Shown here in pieces: positions 1-6,561 of a DNA stretch of 9,433 nucleotides. This DNA comes from Longibacter sp051155795 (lineage in GTDB: Bacteria > Bacteroidota > Rhodothermia > Rhodothermales > Salinibacteraceae). Position numbers and translations under genes: made by a program. The notes under the pieces were generated by a model that made no database searches, had not been told where the DNA came from, and saw only the letters and a program-made list of their open reading frames with translations. The DNA lies in contig NZ_DAXETW010000087.1 of assembly GCF_051155795.1 (NCBI RefSeq), forward strand, positions 1 through 9,433, in the 5' to 3' direction. Position 1 is the stretch's first letter. Each line of letters starts with the position of its first letter.

Positions 1-42
1 TCGACATGCGTTTCGGTGAGACGATGGTGCCCACGCACGGAA

Positions 43-579
43 GTGAATACACTCGACCGCTGAATTCACGAAACCAATGCCGGGGTAAACGAAATCAGTG
101 CGGCCATGGGAGACGGACGCAGGCGTGCAGCTTACCATGCCCTTCGGGGTGCTATACTCGTGCTTCGTGACCGCCCACCCGTCGAAGACGGGCTTGACCT
201 CTCATCGCAACTCCCACTGCTCATAAGAGGGTTGTTCTTCGAGGCCAATCACCCGACGGGAGAATCGGAGAAACTTGGCCGTGACGACCCTCAATAGCAG
301 GTTCGGGCGGAGGTAGATACCATCGGCGCTCGCAATACAAACCGGGCCATCCAGGCTATCATCACGGTTTTGCTGCGTCATGTTAGCTCCGGCGACATGA
401 AACAGCTGCGCGCCATGCTCCCTCGCTTCTTCGACCGGCTCCGGCCCGAGGACGGACTCGGGACTGCAATGAAATCGCCGCCGACACAAGGATCAGATTC
501 GCCTTCGCCAGACGCCGGGGATTCGGCGCGTTCGCAGACACAGCCTACCTCTGTTGCGGTCGATGAATCCGGCTTCTAA
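43..579 (+). pseudogene. Broken DUF2267-family gene (two in-frame stops)
   Basis: Reading frame 1 carries a recognisable DUF2267 domain interrupted by TGA at 61-63 and TAG at 295-297. The visible family landmarks are AYHALRG (130-150), LRDRPPVE (163-186), SSQLPLLIRGLFFE (202-243), HPTG just after it, and in the second half HVSSGDMKQLRAMLP (379-423). The ancestral start may be the GTG at 43, giving NTLDR, stop, IHETNA. Positions usually held by tryptophan look substituted (Gly in TNAGVNEI, Asn in FEANHPT), and the Phe-Leu usually seen before the second half is missing around the TAG. The frame then runs open to a TAA at 577-579; its tail beyond about 456 is outside the domain and low in complexity. 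DUF2267 proteins are small cytoplasmic proteins of unknown function, normally about 130-140 residues. The family call rests on remembered consensus, not a search. A sequencing error could explain one stop but hardly both plus the lost residues. Confidence 0.6.
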
Positions 580-863
580 TCCCTTCCGGCAAGTGACCCG
601 CCTGCGTGGACCAGAGGGTGACGAGCGCTGGCGCAAGCGCACAGGGGGACGATTGTCAGTCTATGGGAAGATGATGAAACGGTCGCGCCAGCATTTACGC
701 GTCGTCTATACAATCAGTCGGCAGACGTGCGAAATAAAGAGCCGCAGCGTGATGACGCGCTGAAGACGAGCGAAAGCATGGACCGACTGTGTGCATCGGT
801 GGCACAGAAGAATCGACACTAGCCGTCCAGCGAATACGGATGTCTGTGTTCGCCGAAAGGCCT

Positions 864-875
864 TGTACGCGTACA
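864..875. repeat. 12-bp perfect palindrome TGTACGCGTACA
   Basis: The 12 bases TGTACGCGTACA read identically on both strands. There is no loop, so it would act as duplex DNA, for example as a site for a dimeric regulator, rather than as an RNA hairpin. It lies in the gene-poor stretch with no gene start close by, so chance is a real possibility. Confidence 0.3.
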
Positions 876-929
876 GCGGGGTAAGCCAAACGTCGAACGC
901 GCGTATCTTCAGGGGTCGCCCCCCAGAAG

Positions 930-1316
930 CTATGCCGATGCGTCGGCCGAGAACCGGCGTTGAAGTGTGTGGGCGCCCATGCGCCGCAATACGAGACGGG
1001 ACCACATGTACAGGACGCTTAGCCGGATGGTAAACGGTTGATCATCAAAGCCACCGAGGTGACACCTCGTCGCCGATTCCATGTGCGCGGCCGGTGAAAG
1101 GTTATCGAGGTGGTGCGTAACCGCGCCGGCGGCGATACGGAATCGGCCGACATCCAGGGGACGTAACTGAGCGTGCGCAGGTGCCGGCGGTAGGAAGATC
1201 GACAGGAGCGCCAGGCTACCGACGATACCCTTGCGGCAAGGCGCCGGGTGCGCAAGAGAGAACCCCGGGCCGAACCCATGCAGGAATCTGTTCGTGAGCA
1301 GGGGCCCGAAAGTCAA
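930..1316 (-). CDS. Doubtful small secreted protein ORF (128 codons)
   Basis: This minus-strand frame encodes a segment resembling a Sec signal peptide. A basic RKG at residues 28-30 is followed by a hydrophobic run (IVGSLALLSIFLPP) and an AHA|Q cleavage-like site near residue 49. The remainder is about 78 residues, rich in His and Arg, and matches no family I know. The first 20 or so residues before the signal would be unusual, so a later start is possible, but the only ATG before the signal is at 1316. No ribosome binding site is visible. It could be a small secreted protein, the 5' remnant of a decayed secreted-protein gene, or chance in GC-rich DNA. Surrounding frames carry no continuation I can recognise. 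Confidence 0.2.
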   Translation of the reverse strand: MTFGPLLTNRFLHGFGPGFSLAHPAPCRKGIVGSLALLSIFLPPAPAHAQLRPLDVGRFRIAAGAVTHHLDNLSPAAHMESATRCHLGGFDDQPFTIRLSVLYMWSRLVLRRMGAHTLQRRFSADASA

Positions 1317-1451
1317 ACAGGATAGCTACGCACTCCTGTATATGCGTGGGAAACGGGGAAGCATTCAAGGCACGGGTCGGGCCCGTCCGCCCGTTTTCAC
1401 GGTGATGCGTTCACCTGCACCGTATCGCTGCCATTCATCGCGCTTCATGGA

Positions 1452-1481
1452 TTGTTTGTCTCGGAAGCTGCCGTTCCTTTG
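1452..1481 (+). promoter_or_regulatory. Weak candidate purL promoter (Bacteroidota-type)
   Basis: TTG at 1452-1454 is followed after 19 bases by TTCCTTTG at 1474-1481. This resembles the Bacteroidota pattern of a -33 TTTG and a -7 TAnnTTTG, but the leading TA is TT. Transcription would begin near 1488 and leave a leader of about 95 bases before purL. The match is weak and rests on pattern alone. Confidence 0.2.
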
Positions 1482-1525
1482 CGTACCTCGCGAGCCGTAC
1501 CTATCCTGTACGTATCCCCTTCACA

Positions 1526-1543
1526 CTTCGACCGTCGTCGAAG
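1526..1543 (+). promoter_or_regulatory. Small hairpin in the purL leader
   Basis: CTTCGAC (1526-1532) and GTCGAAG (1537-1543) form a perfect 7-bp stem with the 4-base loop CGTC, ending 40 bases before the purL ATG. No T-run follows, so it is not a terminator. It could be a leader RNA stem or a duplex operator. It does not resemble the purine riboswitch core. Confidence 0.35.
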
Positions 1544-1583
1544 GCATCGTCGCCACTTTCCTGCACGTCCGACCTTTCTGCAC

Positions 1584-3857
1584 ATGGCTGAACCGACCCC
1601 GCACGTTCCAGACGTGGATCTTGACCTCGCAATCGAGCATGGACTCACGGAAGAGGAATACAACTGGATCGTCGATGCCCTGGGCCGCACGCCGACATTC
1701 GTCGAGCTCGGCATTTATTCGGTCATGTGGAGCGAGCACTGCTCCTACAAAAACTCGCTCGCTCTCCTGAAGACGCTTCCGAACGAAGGCGATCAGCTGC
1801 TCGTCGAGGCGGGAGAAGAGAACGCGGGCCTCGTGGACATCGGGGAAGGACTGGGCGTCGCTTTCAAGATCGAGTCGCACAATCACCCATCGGCCGTCGA
1901 GCCATATCAGGGGGCCGCAACGGGGGTTGGCGGCATTCACCGGGACATTTTCACGATGGGCGCCCGACCTATCTGCGCGCTCAACTCCCTCCGGTTCGGA
2001 TCGCTGGATGAACCGCGTGTGCGTTACCTGTTCGACGGCGTCGTGCGTGGCATCGGCGACTATGGCAACTCCTTCGGCGTACCCACCGTGGCGGGCGAGG
2101 TGTACTTCGACGATGCGTACGAGGGGAATCCGCTGGTCAATGCGATGAGCGTCGGGATCGTCGATTCGGACCGGATCGCCAGTGCTGCAGCGGATGAAGC
2201 AGGGTGCCCGGTCTACATCGTCGGCTCGTCGACGGGGCGCGACGGCATTCACGGCGCCACGTTCGCCTCGGAGGAGATCTCCGAGGAAAGCGAGGAGAAA
2301 CGCCCCAGCGTCCAGGTCGGGGACCCCTTTCAGGAGAAGCTCCTACTGGAGGCGACGCTCGAAGCGCTGAAGGCGGAGGTGGTGGCCGGCATCCAGGACA
2401 TGGGTGCCGCGGGCATCACCAGTTCCTCCTTCGAAATGACGGCCTCCTCCGGTACCGGAATGGACCTTCACCTCGACCGAGTACCGGTGCGGGAGAGTAA
2501 GATGACGCCGTACGAAATCATGCTTTCCGAGAGCCAGGAGCGCATGCTGATCGTTTGCAAGAAAGGATGCGAGGAGGAACTGAAGGCGATTTTTGAGAAG
2601 TGGGATCTGAACGCGCAGCACATCGGCGAGGTCACCGACACCGAGCGCGTGCGCGTATTTTGGCACGGTGACGTCGTCGCCGATCTGGATCCGCATCACC
2701 TGGCTGCGGGAGAGGGTGCTCCGGTGTACGAACGGGAGACGGAAGAGCCAAAATACCTGTCAGCGACCCGCGCGTTCGATGCCTCGAGCGTGGAGGACGT
2801 GACCGCCCATACGGCCGAAGATGCACTGGTCGGGCTTCTTGCGGCCCCGAACATTGCATCAAAGCGCTGGGTGTTCGAGCAATACGATACGATGGTTCGA
2901 ACGAACACGGTCGTCGGGCCTGGACCGAGTGATGCCGCGGTCGTGCGCGTAAAAGGCACCGACCGCGCTCTGGCTGTAAAAACGGACTGCAACGGCCGGT
3001 ACGTGTACCTGAATCCGCGACGCGGCGCCCAGATTGCCGTTGCCGAAGCCGCGCGAAACGTGACCTGCGCCGGCGGACGCCCGATGGCGATCACGAACTG
3101 CCTGAACTTCGGCAATCCCTACAAGCCGGAGGTCTACTGGACATTCGAGCAGGCCATCCGGGGAATGAGCGACGCGTGCGAGGCGTTGGAAACGCCGGTG
3201 ACCGGCGGCAACGTGTCGTTTTACAATGAACACCCGGAGGGCGCCGTCTTCCCGACCCCGACGATCGGCATGTTGGGCATCGTTGACGACGTGGCGGAGC
3301 ACAGCACGACATCCGCCTTCCGGGGCGAGGGCGACGTCCTCTTCCTGCTGACGCCGGACGCCTGGACGCACCGCAATGACATCGGCGGGTCGGAGTACCT
3401 GGCCTCTCTGCATGGGATGACCACCGGCGACGCACCGCACCTCAACCTGGCGGAAGAGCACGCGGTTCAGCACGCCATGCTGGCCCTCATCCGGGAAGGC
3501 TGCGTCCAGCACGCCCACGACGTGTCCGACGGCGGGCTTGCCGTGGCGCTCGCCGAGTCGGCGATCCACGGGGGCATGGGAGCGAACGTTGACCTCGGCC
3601 CCCCCGACGAGCTCCGAACCGATGCGGTTCTTTTCGGCGAGGCGCAGTCCCGCATCACGTTCTCCACAACGGCGGACGACGCCGACCAGGCTGAGCGCGT
3701 CCTTGCCGACCATCCGGGCATCGGGGTGCACCGCGTCGGAACGATCGGCGGCGATCACCTGCGCCTGGAGCTCGGTGGAGCGACACTTCTCAACGTGCCG
3801 GTTGAGCGACTCACAACCACCTACGAGGCCGCCATCCCGGACAAAATGAATACGTAA
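1584..3857 (+). CDS. purL: Phosphoribosylformylglycinamidine synthase subunit PurL
   Basis: This is the synthetase subunit of FGAM synthase in de novo purine synthesis. It converts FGAR, ATP and ammonia from glutamine (supplied by PurQ, bridged by PurS) to FGAM in the cytoplasm. The product is 757 residues, the size of small-type PurL (about 740), without the glutaminase domain of the 1,200-1,300-residue form. Visible motifs are SEHCSYKNS with the active-site His (50-58), IESHNHPSAVEPYQGAATG (97-115), GGIHRDIFTMGARP (116-129), GSSTGRDGIHGATFAS (214-229), GIQDMGAAG (269-277), the second-half CLNFGNPYKPEVYW (506-519), VTGGNVSFYNE (539-549) and HDVSDGGLAVALAESA (645-660). These fit two repeated AIRS-like halves. 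The frame is open back to an ATG at 1452, but those 44 residues are Arg-rich and unlike the family, so ATG 1584 is chosen; family similarity begins soon after. No Shine-Dalgarno is visible. purS and purQ are not adjacent. Confidence 0.96.
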   Translation: MAEPTPHVPDVDLDLAIEHGLTEEEYNWIVDALGRTPTFVELGIYSVMWSEHCSYKNSLALLKTLPNEGDQLLVEAGEENAGLVDIGEGLGVAFKIESHNHPSAVEPYQGAATGVGGIHRDIFTMGARPICALNSLRFGSLDEPRVRYLFDGVVRGIGDYGNSFGVPTVAGEVYFDDAYEGNPLVNAMSVGIVDSDRIASAAADEAGCPVYIVGSSTGRDGIHGATFASEEISEESEEKRPSVQVGDPFQEKLLLEATLEALKAEVVAGIQDMGAAGITSSSFEMTASSGTGMDLHLDRVPVRESKMTPYEIMLSESQERMLIVCKKGCEEELKAIFEKWDLNAQHIGEVTDTERVRVFWHGDVVADLDPHHLAAGEGAPVYERETEEPKYLSATRAFDASSVEDVTAHTAEDALVGLLAAPNIASKRWVFEQYDTMVRTNTVVGPGPSDAAVVRVKGTDRALAVKTDCNGRYVYLNPRRGAQIAVAEAARNVTCAGGRPMAITNCLNFGNPYKPEVYWTFEQAIRGMSDACEALETPVTGGNVSFYNEHPEGAVFPTPTIGMLGIVDDVAEHSTTSAFRGEGDVLFLLTPDAWTHRNDIGGSEYLASLHGMTTGDAPHLNLAEEHAVQHAMLALIREGCVQHAHDVSDGGLAVALAESAIHGGMGANVDLGPPDELRTDAVLFGEAQSRITFSTTADDADQAERVLADHPGIGVHRVGTIGGDHLRLELGGATLLNVPVERLTTTYEAAIPDKMNT

Positions 3858-3958
3858 CCCGCCAATCCCGTCGCATCCACGCGTGCAGTGTGCCCGCGGC
3901 CTGTCGGAGTGACATGAAGGAATGATTACAGCACGCGGCCGGGGATACGGCACGTTCC

Positions 3959-3987
3959 TTGTTCATCGTATAAATGCGATAAATGTC
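3959..3987 (+). promoter_or_regulatory. Candidate trxA promoter
   Basis: The purL-trxA gap holds an unusually AT-rich patch. TTG at 3959-3961 is followed after 18 bases by TAAATGTC at 3980-3987, a partial match to the Bacteroidota -33/-7 pattern. A TATAAATG at 3969-3976 is a second possible -10. Transcription would start near 3990-3995 and give a leader of about 80 bases. I see no U-tract terminator between purL and trxA, so read-through is possible too. Confidence 0.3.
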
Positions 3988-4075
3988 GGGTGCGGAAGAA
4001 ACCGTTGTAGAGCAGCGGAGGTTCATAGACACGATATCCGGCCCGACTTCTTTCTCTGCAAGTGAATCTGAAACT

Positions 4076-4420
4076 ATGGCTGACAATCCGAACGTCGTAA
4101 CGCTGACGGACGATAATTTCGAAGAAGAAGTACTCAACGCTGACCAGCCGGTTCTGGTCGACTTCTGGGCGACGTGGTGCGGACCCTGCCGCCAGATTGC
4201 ACCGATCATTGAAGATCTGGCCGACGACTTTGAGGGCCGGGCGAAGGTTGGGAAATTGGACGTCGACAACAACCCGAAGATCGCCCAGGAGTACGGCGTT
4301 CGCTCGATTCCGACGCTACTCTTCTTTAAGAACGGCGACGTCGAAGAGCAACTCGTCGGTGCGATGGGCAAGAGCGCGCTTGCGAAGAAGCTCGAAGCGC
4401 TCAGCGGTCAGCCTGCCTAA
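4076..4420 (+). CDS. trxA: Thioredoxin
   Basis: This small cytoplasmic dithiol-disulfide oxidoreductase reduces protein disulfides such as those of ribonucleotide reductase and peroxiredoxins, and is recycled by thioredoxin reductase. The product of 114 residues is close to the usual 105-110 and is a single thioredoxin fold. It shows the buried Asp in VDFWA (D29), the active site WCGPC (34-38, cysteines 35 and 38), the KLDVDNNP strand (60-67), the cis-proline loop RSIPT (P79) and the C-terminal GAMGKSAL segment (95-102). The frame extends upstream to an ATG at 3983, but that stretch is outside the fold and overlaps the promoter-like patch, so ATG 4076 is preferred. No Shine-Dalgarno is visible. 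The next gene, 118 bases on, is its reductase, so the two very likely form an operon. Confidence 0.95.
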   Translation: MADNPNVVTLTDDNFEEEVLNADQPVLVDFWATWCGPCRQIAPIIEDLADDFEGRAKVGKLDVDNNPKIAQEYGVRSIPTLLFFKNGDVEEQLVGAMGKSALAKKLEALSGQPA

Positions 4421-4454
4421 CGACCCGACCGACAACCCACAAGATGGACCGTCC

Positions 4455-4497
4455 CCGGATGCCGGTGCCTGCCCCCATGCTCGCACCGGCGTTCCGG
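4455..4497 (+). promoter_or_regulatory. Strong GC hairpin between trxA and trxB
   Basis: GCCGGTGC (4461-4468) pairs perfectly with GCACCGGC (4483-4490) around a 14-base loop. The stem extends outward through T-G, A-T and CCGG/CCGG pairs with one bulged T (4493), giving about 14 pairs from 4455 to 4497. No T-run follows, so it is not a classical intrinsic terminator. It could stabilise or process the trxA mRNA, or adjust the trxA to trxB ratio. The fold is clear from the sequence; the role is inferred. Confidence 0.55.
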
Positions 4498-4538
4498 TGT
4501 CTGTCCGCCGGCAACCCACGATTCAGACGACTTCCATC

Positions 4539-5627
4539 ATGGCTGTCACTTCAGACCCCAACGCCACCACAAACGGAACCACCGGAGATGGCGCGCCCAT
4601 CACGCCCGATCTGTCGGCATTCGACGGCATCGATTTCACCGACGCCGAGATGCACGATGTCGTGATCATTGGGACGGGCCCGGCGGGATGGACCGCCGCG
4701 ATTTATGCCGCCCGCGCCGACCTCGAGCCGCTCGTATACATGGGGCCGCAGCCCGGCGGACAGCTCACCACCACGACGGACGTGGAGAACTACCCGGGTT
4801 TCCCGGACGGCATCCTTGGTCCGGAGATGATGGAGCGTTTCCAGGAGCAGGCCGAGCGTTTCGGTACGGATGCCCGCTACGGCACGGTCACGCACGTCGA
4901 CTTTTCCGAGCGCCCGTTCCGACTGCTGGTTGATGAGGAAACACCCGTCTACGCGCAGTCCGTCATCATTTCGACGGGAGCATCCGCGCGCTACCTCGGG
5001 CTCGAAAACGAGCAGCGACTCATCGGGAAGGGCGTAACGGCGTGCGCTACGTGCGACGGTTCTTTCTTCCGGGGCGAAACGGTAGCTGTCGTCGGCGGAG
5101 GTGACAGCGCGATGGAAGAATCGACTTTCCTGACGAAGTTCGCCGAGAAGGTCTACGTACTCCATCGCCGGGACGAACTCCGCGCTTCGAAGATCATGCA
5201 GGAGCGCGCATTCGAAAATGAAAAGATCGAGTTTGTCTGGAATACCGAAGTCGTCGATGTCCTCGGCGAGAATCAGGTTGACGGCATCGAGGTCATCAAC
5301 AATGAAACGGGGGAAACCAGCGTCATGGATGAGGTGACCGGCCTGTTCCTTGCCATCGGGCACACACCGAATACCGATCCCTTCACGGGCTGGCTCGATA
5401 CGGACGACAACGGCTACATCATCACGCGACCGGATTCGACCTACACCAACGTTCCCGGCGTATTCGCTTCCGGCGATGCACAGGACCACGAATACCGCCA
5501 GGCGGTGACCGCGGCGGGCACCGGGTGCATGGCCGCCATTGATGCGGAGCGCTGGCTCGCCGAAAATGGGCGCGTGGAGCCGGCGTCGGCCCGAACGACA
5601 TCGGAGCCAGCTACAGCGAAACCTTAA
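4539..5627 (+). CDS. trxB: Thioredoxin reductase (NADPH, FAD)
   Basis: This homodimeric flavoenzyme transfers electrons from NADPH through FAD and a redox-active disulfide to thioredoxin. The visible parts are the N-terminal FAD site VVIIGTGPAG (41-50), PGGQL (72-76), ENYPGFP (83-89), STGASARYLGL (145-155), the active site CATC (169-172) followed by DG, the NADPH site VVGGGDSAMEES (184-195), HRRDELRAS (209-217), AIGHTPNT (272-279), and the closing FAD motif GVFASGDAQD (307-316) with RQAVTAAGTGCMAA (320-333). The product has 362 residues against about 315-320 for the family. The excess is a roughly 37-residue polar, Thr- and Asp-rich N-terminal extension and a short Ala/Pro-rich tail. ATG 4650 (M38) is an alternative start that would give a family-sized N-terminus. 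ATG 4539 is kept because it is the first ATG of the frame after trxA and the extension's codons look coding. It lies just downstream of trxA. Confidence 0.95.
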   Translation: MAVTSDPNATTNGTTGDGAPITPDLSAFDGIDFTDAEMHDVVIIGTGPAGWTAAIYAARADLEPLVYMGPQPGGQLTTTTDVENYPGFPDGILGPEMMERFQEQAERFGTDARYGTVTHVDFSERPFRLLVDEETPVYAQSVIISTGASARYLGLENEQRLIGKGVTACATCDGSFFRGETVAVVGGGDSAMEESTFLTKFAEKVYVLHRRDELRASKIMQERAFENEKIEFVWNTEVVDVLGENQVDGIEVINNETGETSVMDEVTGLFLAIGHTPNTDPFTGWLDTDDNGYIITRPDSTYTNVPGVFASGDAQDHEYRQAVTAAGTGCMAAIDAERWLAENGRVEPASARTTSEPATAKP

Positions 5628-5721
5628 AACCTCGTGTGAGACGGGGAAGCCGGTAGATTTGCACGAGATTTGCTGTTACCTTCTGTACTCCCACGGTTTC
5701 ACTTCGCACGCCCCCTTCTTC

Positions 5722-6351
5722 ATGCGTTTGATGTCGTTCCCCCCCTTCGCCGTCACGGTCTGCCTGCTCCTCGCCTTTCTGGCTGGATGCGAGTTCGAAT
5801 CGGATACGCTCGAGCCCCCGCCCGCCCCGGACCCGGAGACGGCACTGAGTGCGCCGGAGCCAACCTCGCAGGCCGCGGATGCCGAGCGCGTTCAACCCGC
5901 CAAGATGATCAACGCCTCCACGCGGTCGCTCGAGCAGCGGCTCTCCGACGCGAGTGCGGAAGCGCGCGTAGTGCAGGCGCTGGCCAAGCAGGATGACCTC
6001 CGCCTGTTCGACTTCGATGCTACCGTCCGGAGTGGCCGCCTGACGCTCTCGGGAGACGTCAACACGACAGACCAGCACCGGCTCATCGATCGGGTTCTGG
6101 CGCGCACACGCGGCCTTCGTGCTGTCACGAACCGCGTAACCGTTGCGGGGCGTTCTCCGGAAGCTGCACGAGGGATGATCGCCGAGGCCGACGCCGAGCA
6201 GGCGGCAAAAGGGTCATACTACACGGTGCGGTCGGGAGACACCCTGTGGAAGATCGCCCGGAGTCACCGCGCATCCGTGGAGCGGATCAAAAACCTCAAC
6301 GAGATTCGCGGATCAAGTCTTCAGCCGGGCCAGCGCATTCGCGTCCGGTAA
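5722..6351 (+). CDS. BON and LysM domain lipoprotein
   Basis: This is a predicted envelope lipoprotein of 209 residues. A signal peptide (MRLMSF, then a hydrophobic core at 9-20) ends in the lipobox LAGC, so Cys23 would be lipidated. A Pro- and Ala-rich linker (about 30-60) follows. A BON domain covers about 70-142, seen in VVQALAKQDDLRLFDFDATV, the GRLTLSGDV turn (105-113) and LRAVTNRVTV (132-141). A C-terminal LysM domain (167-209) shows YTVRSGDTLWKIARSH and ends NLNEIRGSSLQPGQRIRVR. LysM binds peptidoglycan glycans; BON domains are thought to bind membrane or partner surfaces, so a role in envelope maintenance is inferred. The frame is open further upstream, but ATG 5722 gives a textbook lipoprotein signal. 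The leader is C/T-rich with no Shine-Dalgarno. It sits 94 bases after trxB and is followed by a terminator. Confidence 0.87.
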   Translation: MRLMSFPPFAVTVCLLLAFLAGCEFESDTLEPPPAPDPETALSAPEPTSQAADAERVQPAKMINASTRSLEQRLSDASAEARVVQALAKQDDLRLFDFDATVRSGRLTLSGDVNTTDQHRLIDRVLARTRGLRAVTNRVTVAGRSPEAARGMIAEADAEQAAKGSYYTVRSGDTLWKIARSHRASVERIKNLNEIRGSSLQPGQRIRVR

Positions 6352-6395
6352 GCGAACCGTTGCGGGCGGATCCAGCCGAGACATCTGAACAGTGA

Positions 6396-6431
6396 GGGGC
6401 CGACGCGTTTGACACGTGGTCGGCCCTTTTT
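6396..6431 (+). terminator. Intrinsic terminator after the BON/LysM gene
   Basis: GGGCCGAC (6397-6404) pairs perfectly with GTCGGCCC (6419-6426), and CGT/ACG can extend the helix inside. TTTTT at 6427-6431 follows the stem directly. It lies 45 bases after the lipoprotein stop codon and faces the plus strand. It has no T-run on the other strand, so it should not stop transcription from the convergent proline dehydrogenase gene. Confidence 0.85.
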
Positions 6432-6500
6432 CATTGAGCCGTAGCAAGGGAGTAGCGCGACAGCGCCACCAAGCAGCCCTGCAGTGGTCGTGGCTCCGCT

Positions 6501-6514
6501 GTCTCACGTGAGAC
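6501..6514. repeat. 14-bp perfect palindrome GTCTCACGTGAGAC
   Basis: GTCTCAC followed by GTGAGAC is a perfect two-fold symmetric site with a CACGTG core. It has no loop, so it suits a dimeric DNA-binding protein more than an RNA hairpin. It lies 48 bases beyond the stop of the proline dehydrogenase gene, between two convergent genes, which is an odd place for an operator. I know of no matching regulator consensus. Confidence 0.4.
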
Positions 6515-6561
6515 GTTCTCCCGCGGAAGGGACTCGTCGGCCGGCTGTGCTTCGTGCGCAG

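Larger units (their letters stand above)
580..1583. other. Gene-poor stretch upstream of purL
   Basis: I see no convincing gene here. All six frames break into short pieces, and none shows a family motif I recognise. The only candidates are a minus-strand frame with a signal-peptide-like segment (930-1316), a 12-bp palindrome at 864-875, and the purL leader from roughly 1450 onward. I found no tRNA-like T-arm, rRNA segment, purine-riboswitch core or CRISPR-like repeat by eye. Together with the broken DUF2267 gene before it, the stretch looks like decayed or non-coding DNA, which is an inference. Confidence 0.5.

Noticed and set aside
202..489. 95-codon minus-strand frame as a real gene or transposase fragment
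   Set aside because: The plus strand of the same stretch carries the DUF2267 landmarks, which explain it better; no transposase motif was seen.
1452..1583. 44-residue N-terminal extension of PurL from the ATG at 1452
   Set aside because: It is Arg-rich, unlike the family, and overlaps a promoter-like element and hairpin; ATG 1584 fits the usual PurL length.
1321..1583. Purine riboswitch upstream of purL
   Set aside because: The conserved purine-riboswitch junction and kissing-loop sequences are not visible.
1521..2252. 243-codon minus-strand frame across the purL start
   Set aside because: It is antisense to conserved PurL motifs and its translation is not protein-like.
2859..3953. 364-codon open frame on the minus strand opposite purL
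   Set aside because: It lies fully antisense to the well-supported purL coding sequence, its translation matches no family, and long antisense frames are expected in GC-rich genes.
4551..5489. 312-codon open frame on the minus strand opposite trxB
   Set aside because: It is a shadow of trxB, with no recognisable domain and no gene start context of its own.
5658..5684. Two TTTG elements and TACCTTCT as a promoter for the BON/LysM gene
   Set aside because: The spacing from the first TTTG is about 15 bases, shorter than the usual 19 or so, and the -7 match is partial, so it was not listed as a feature.
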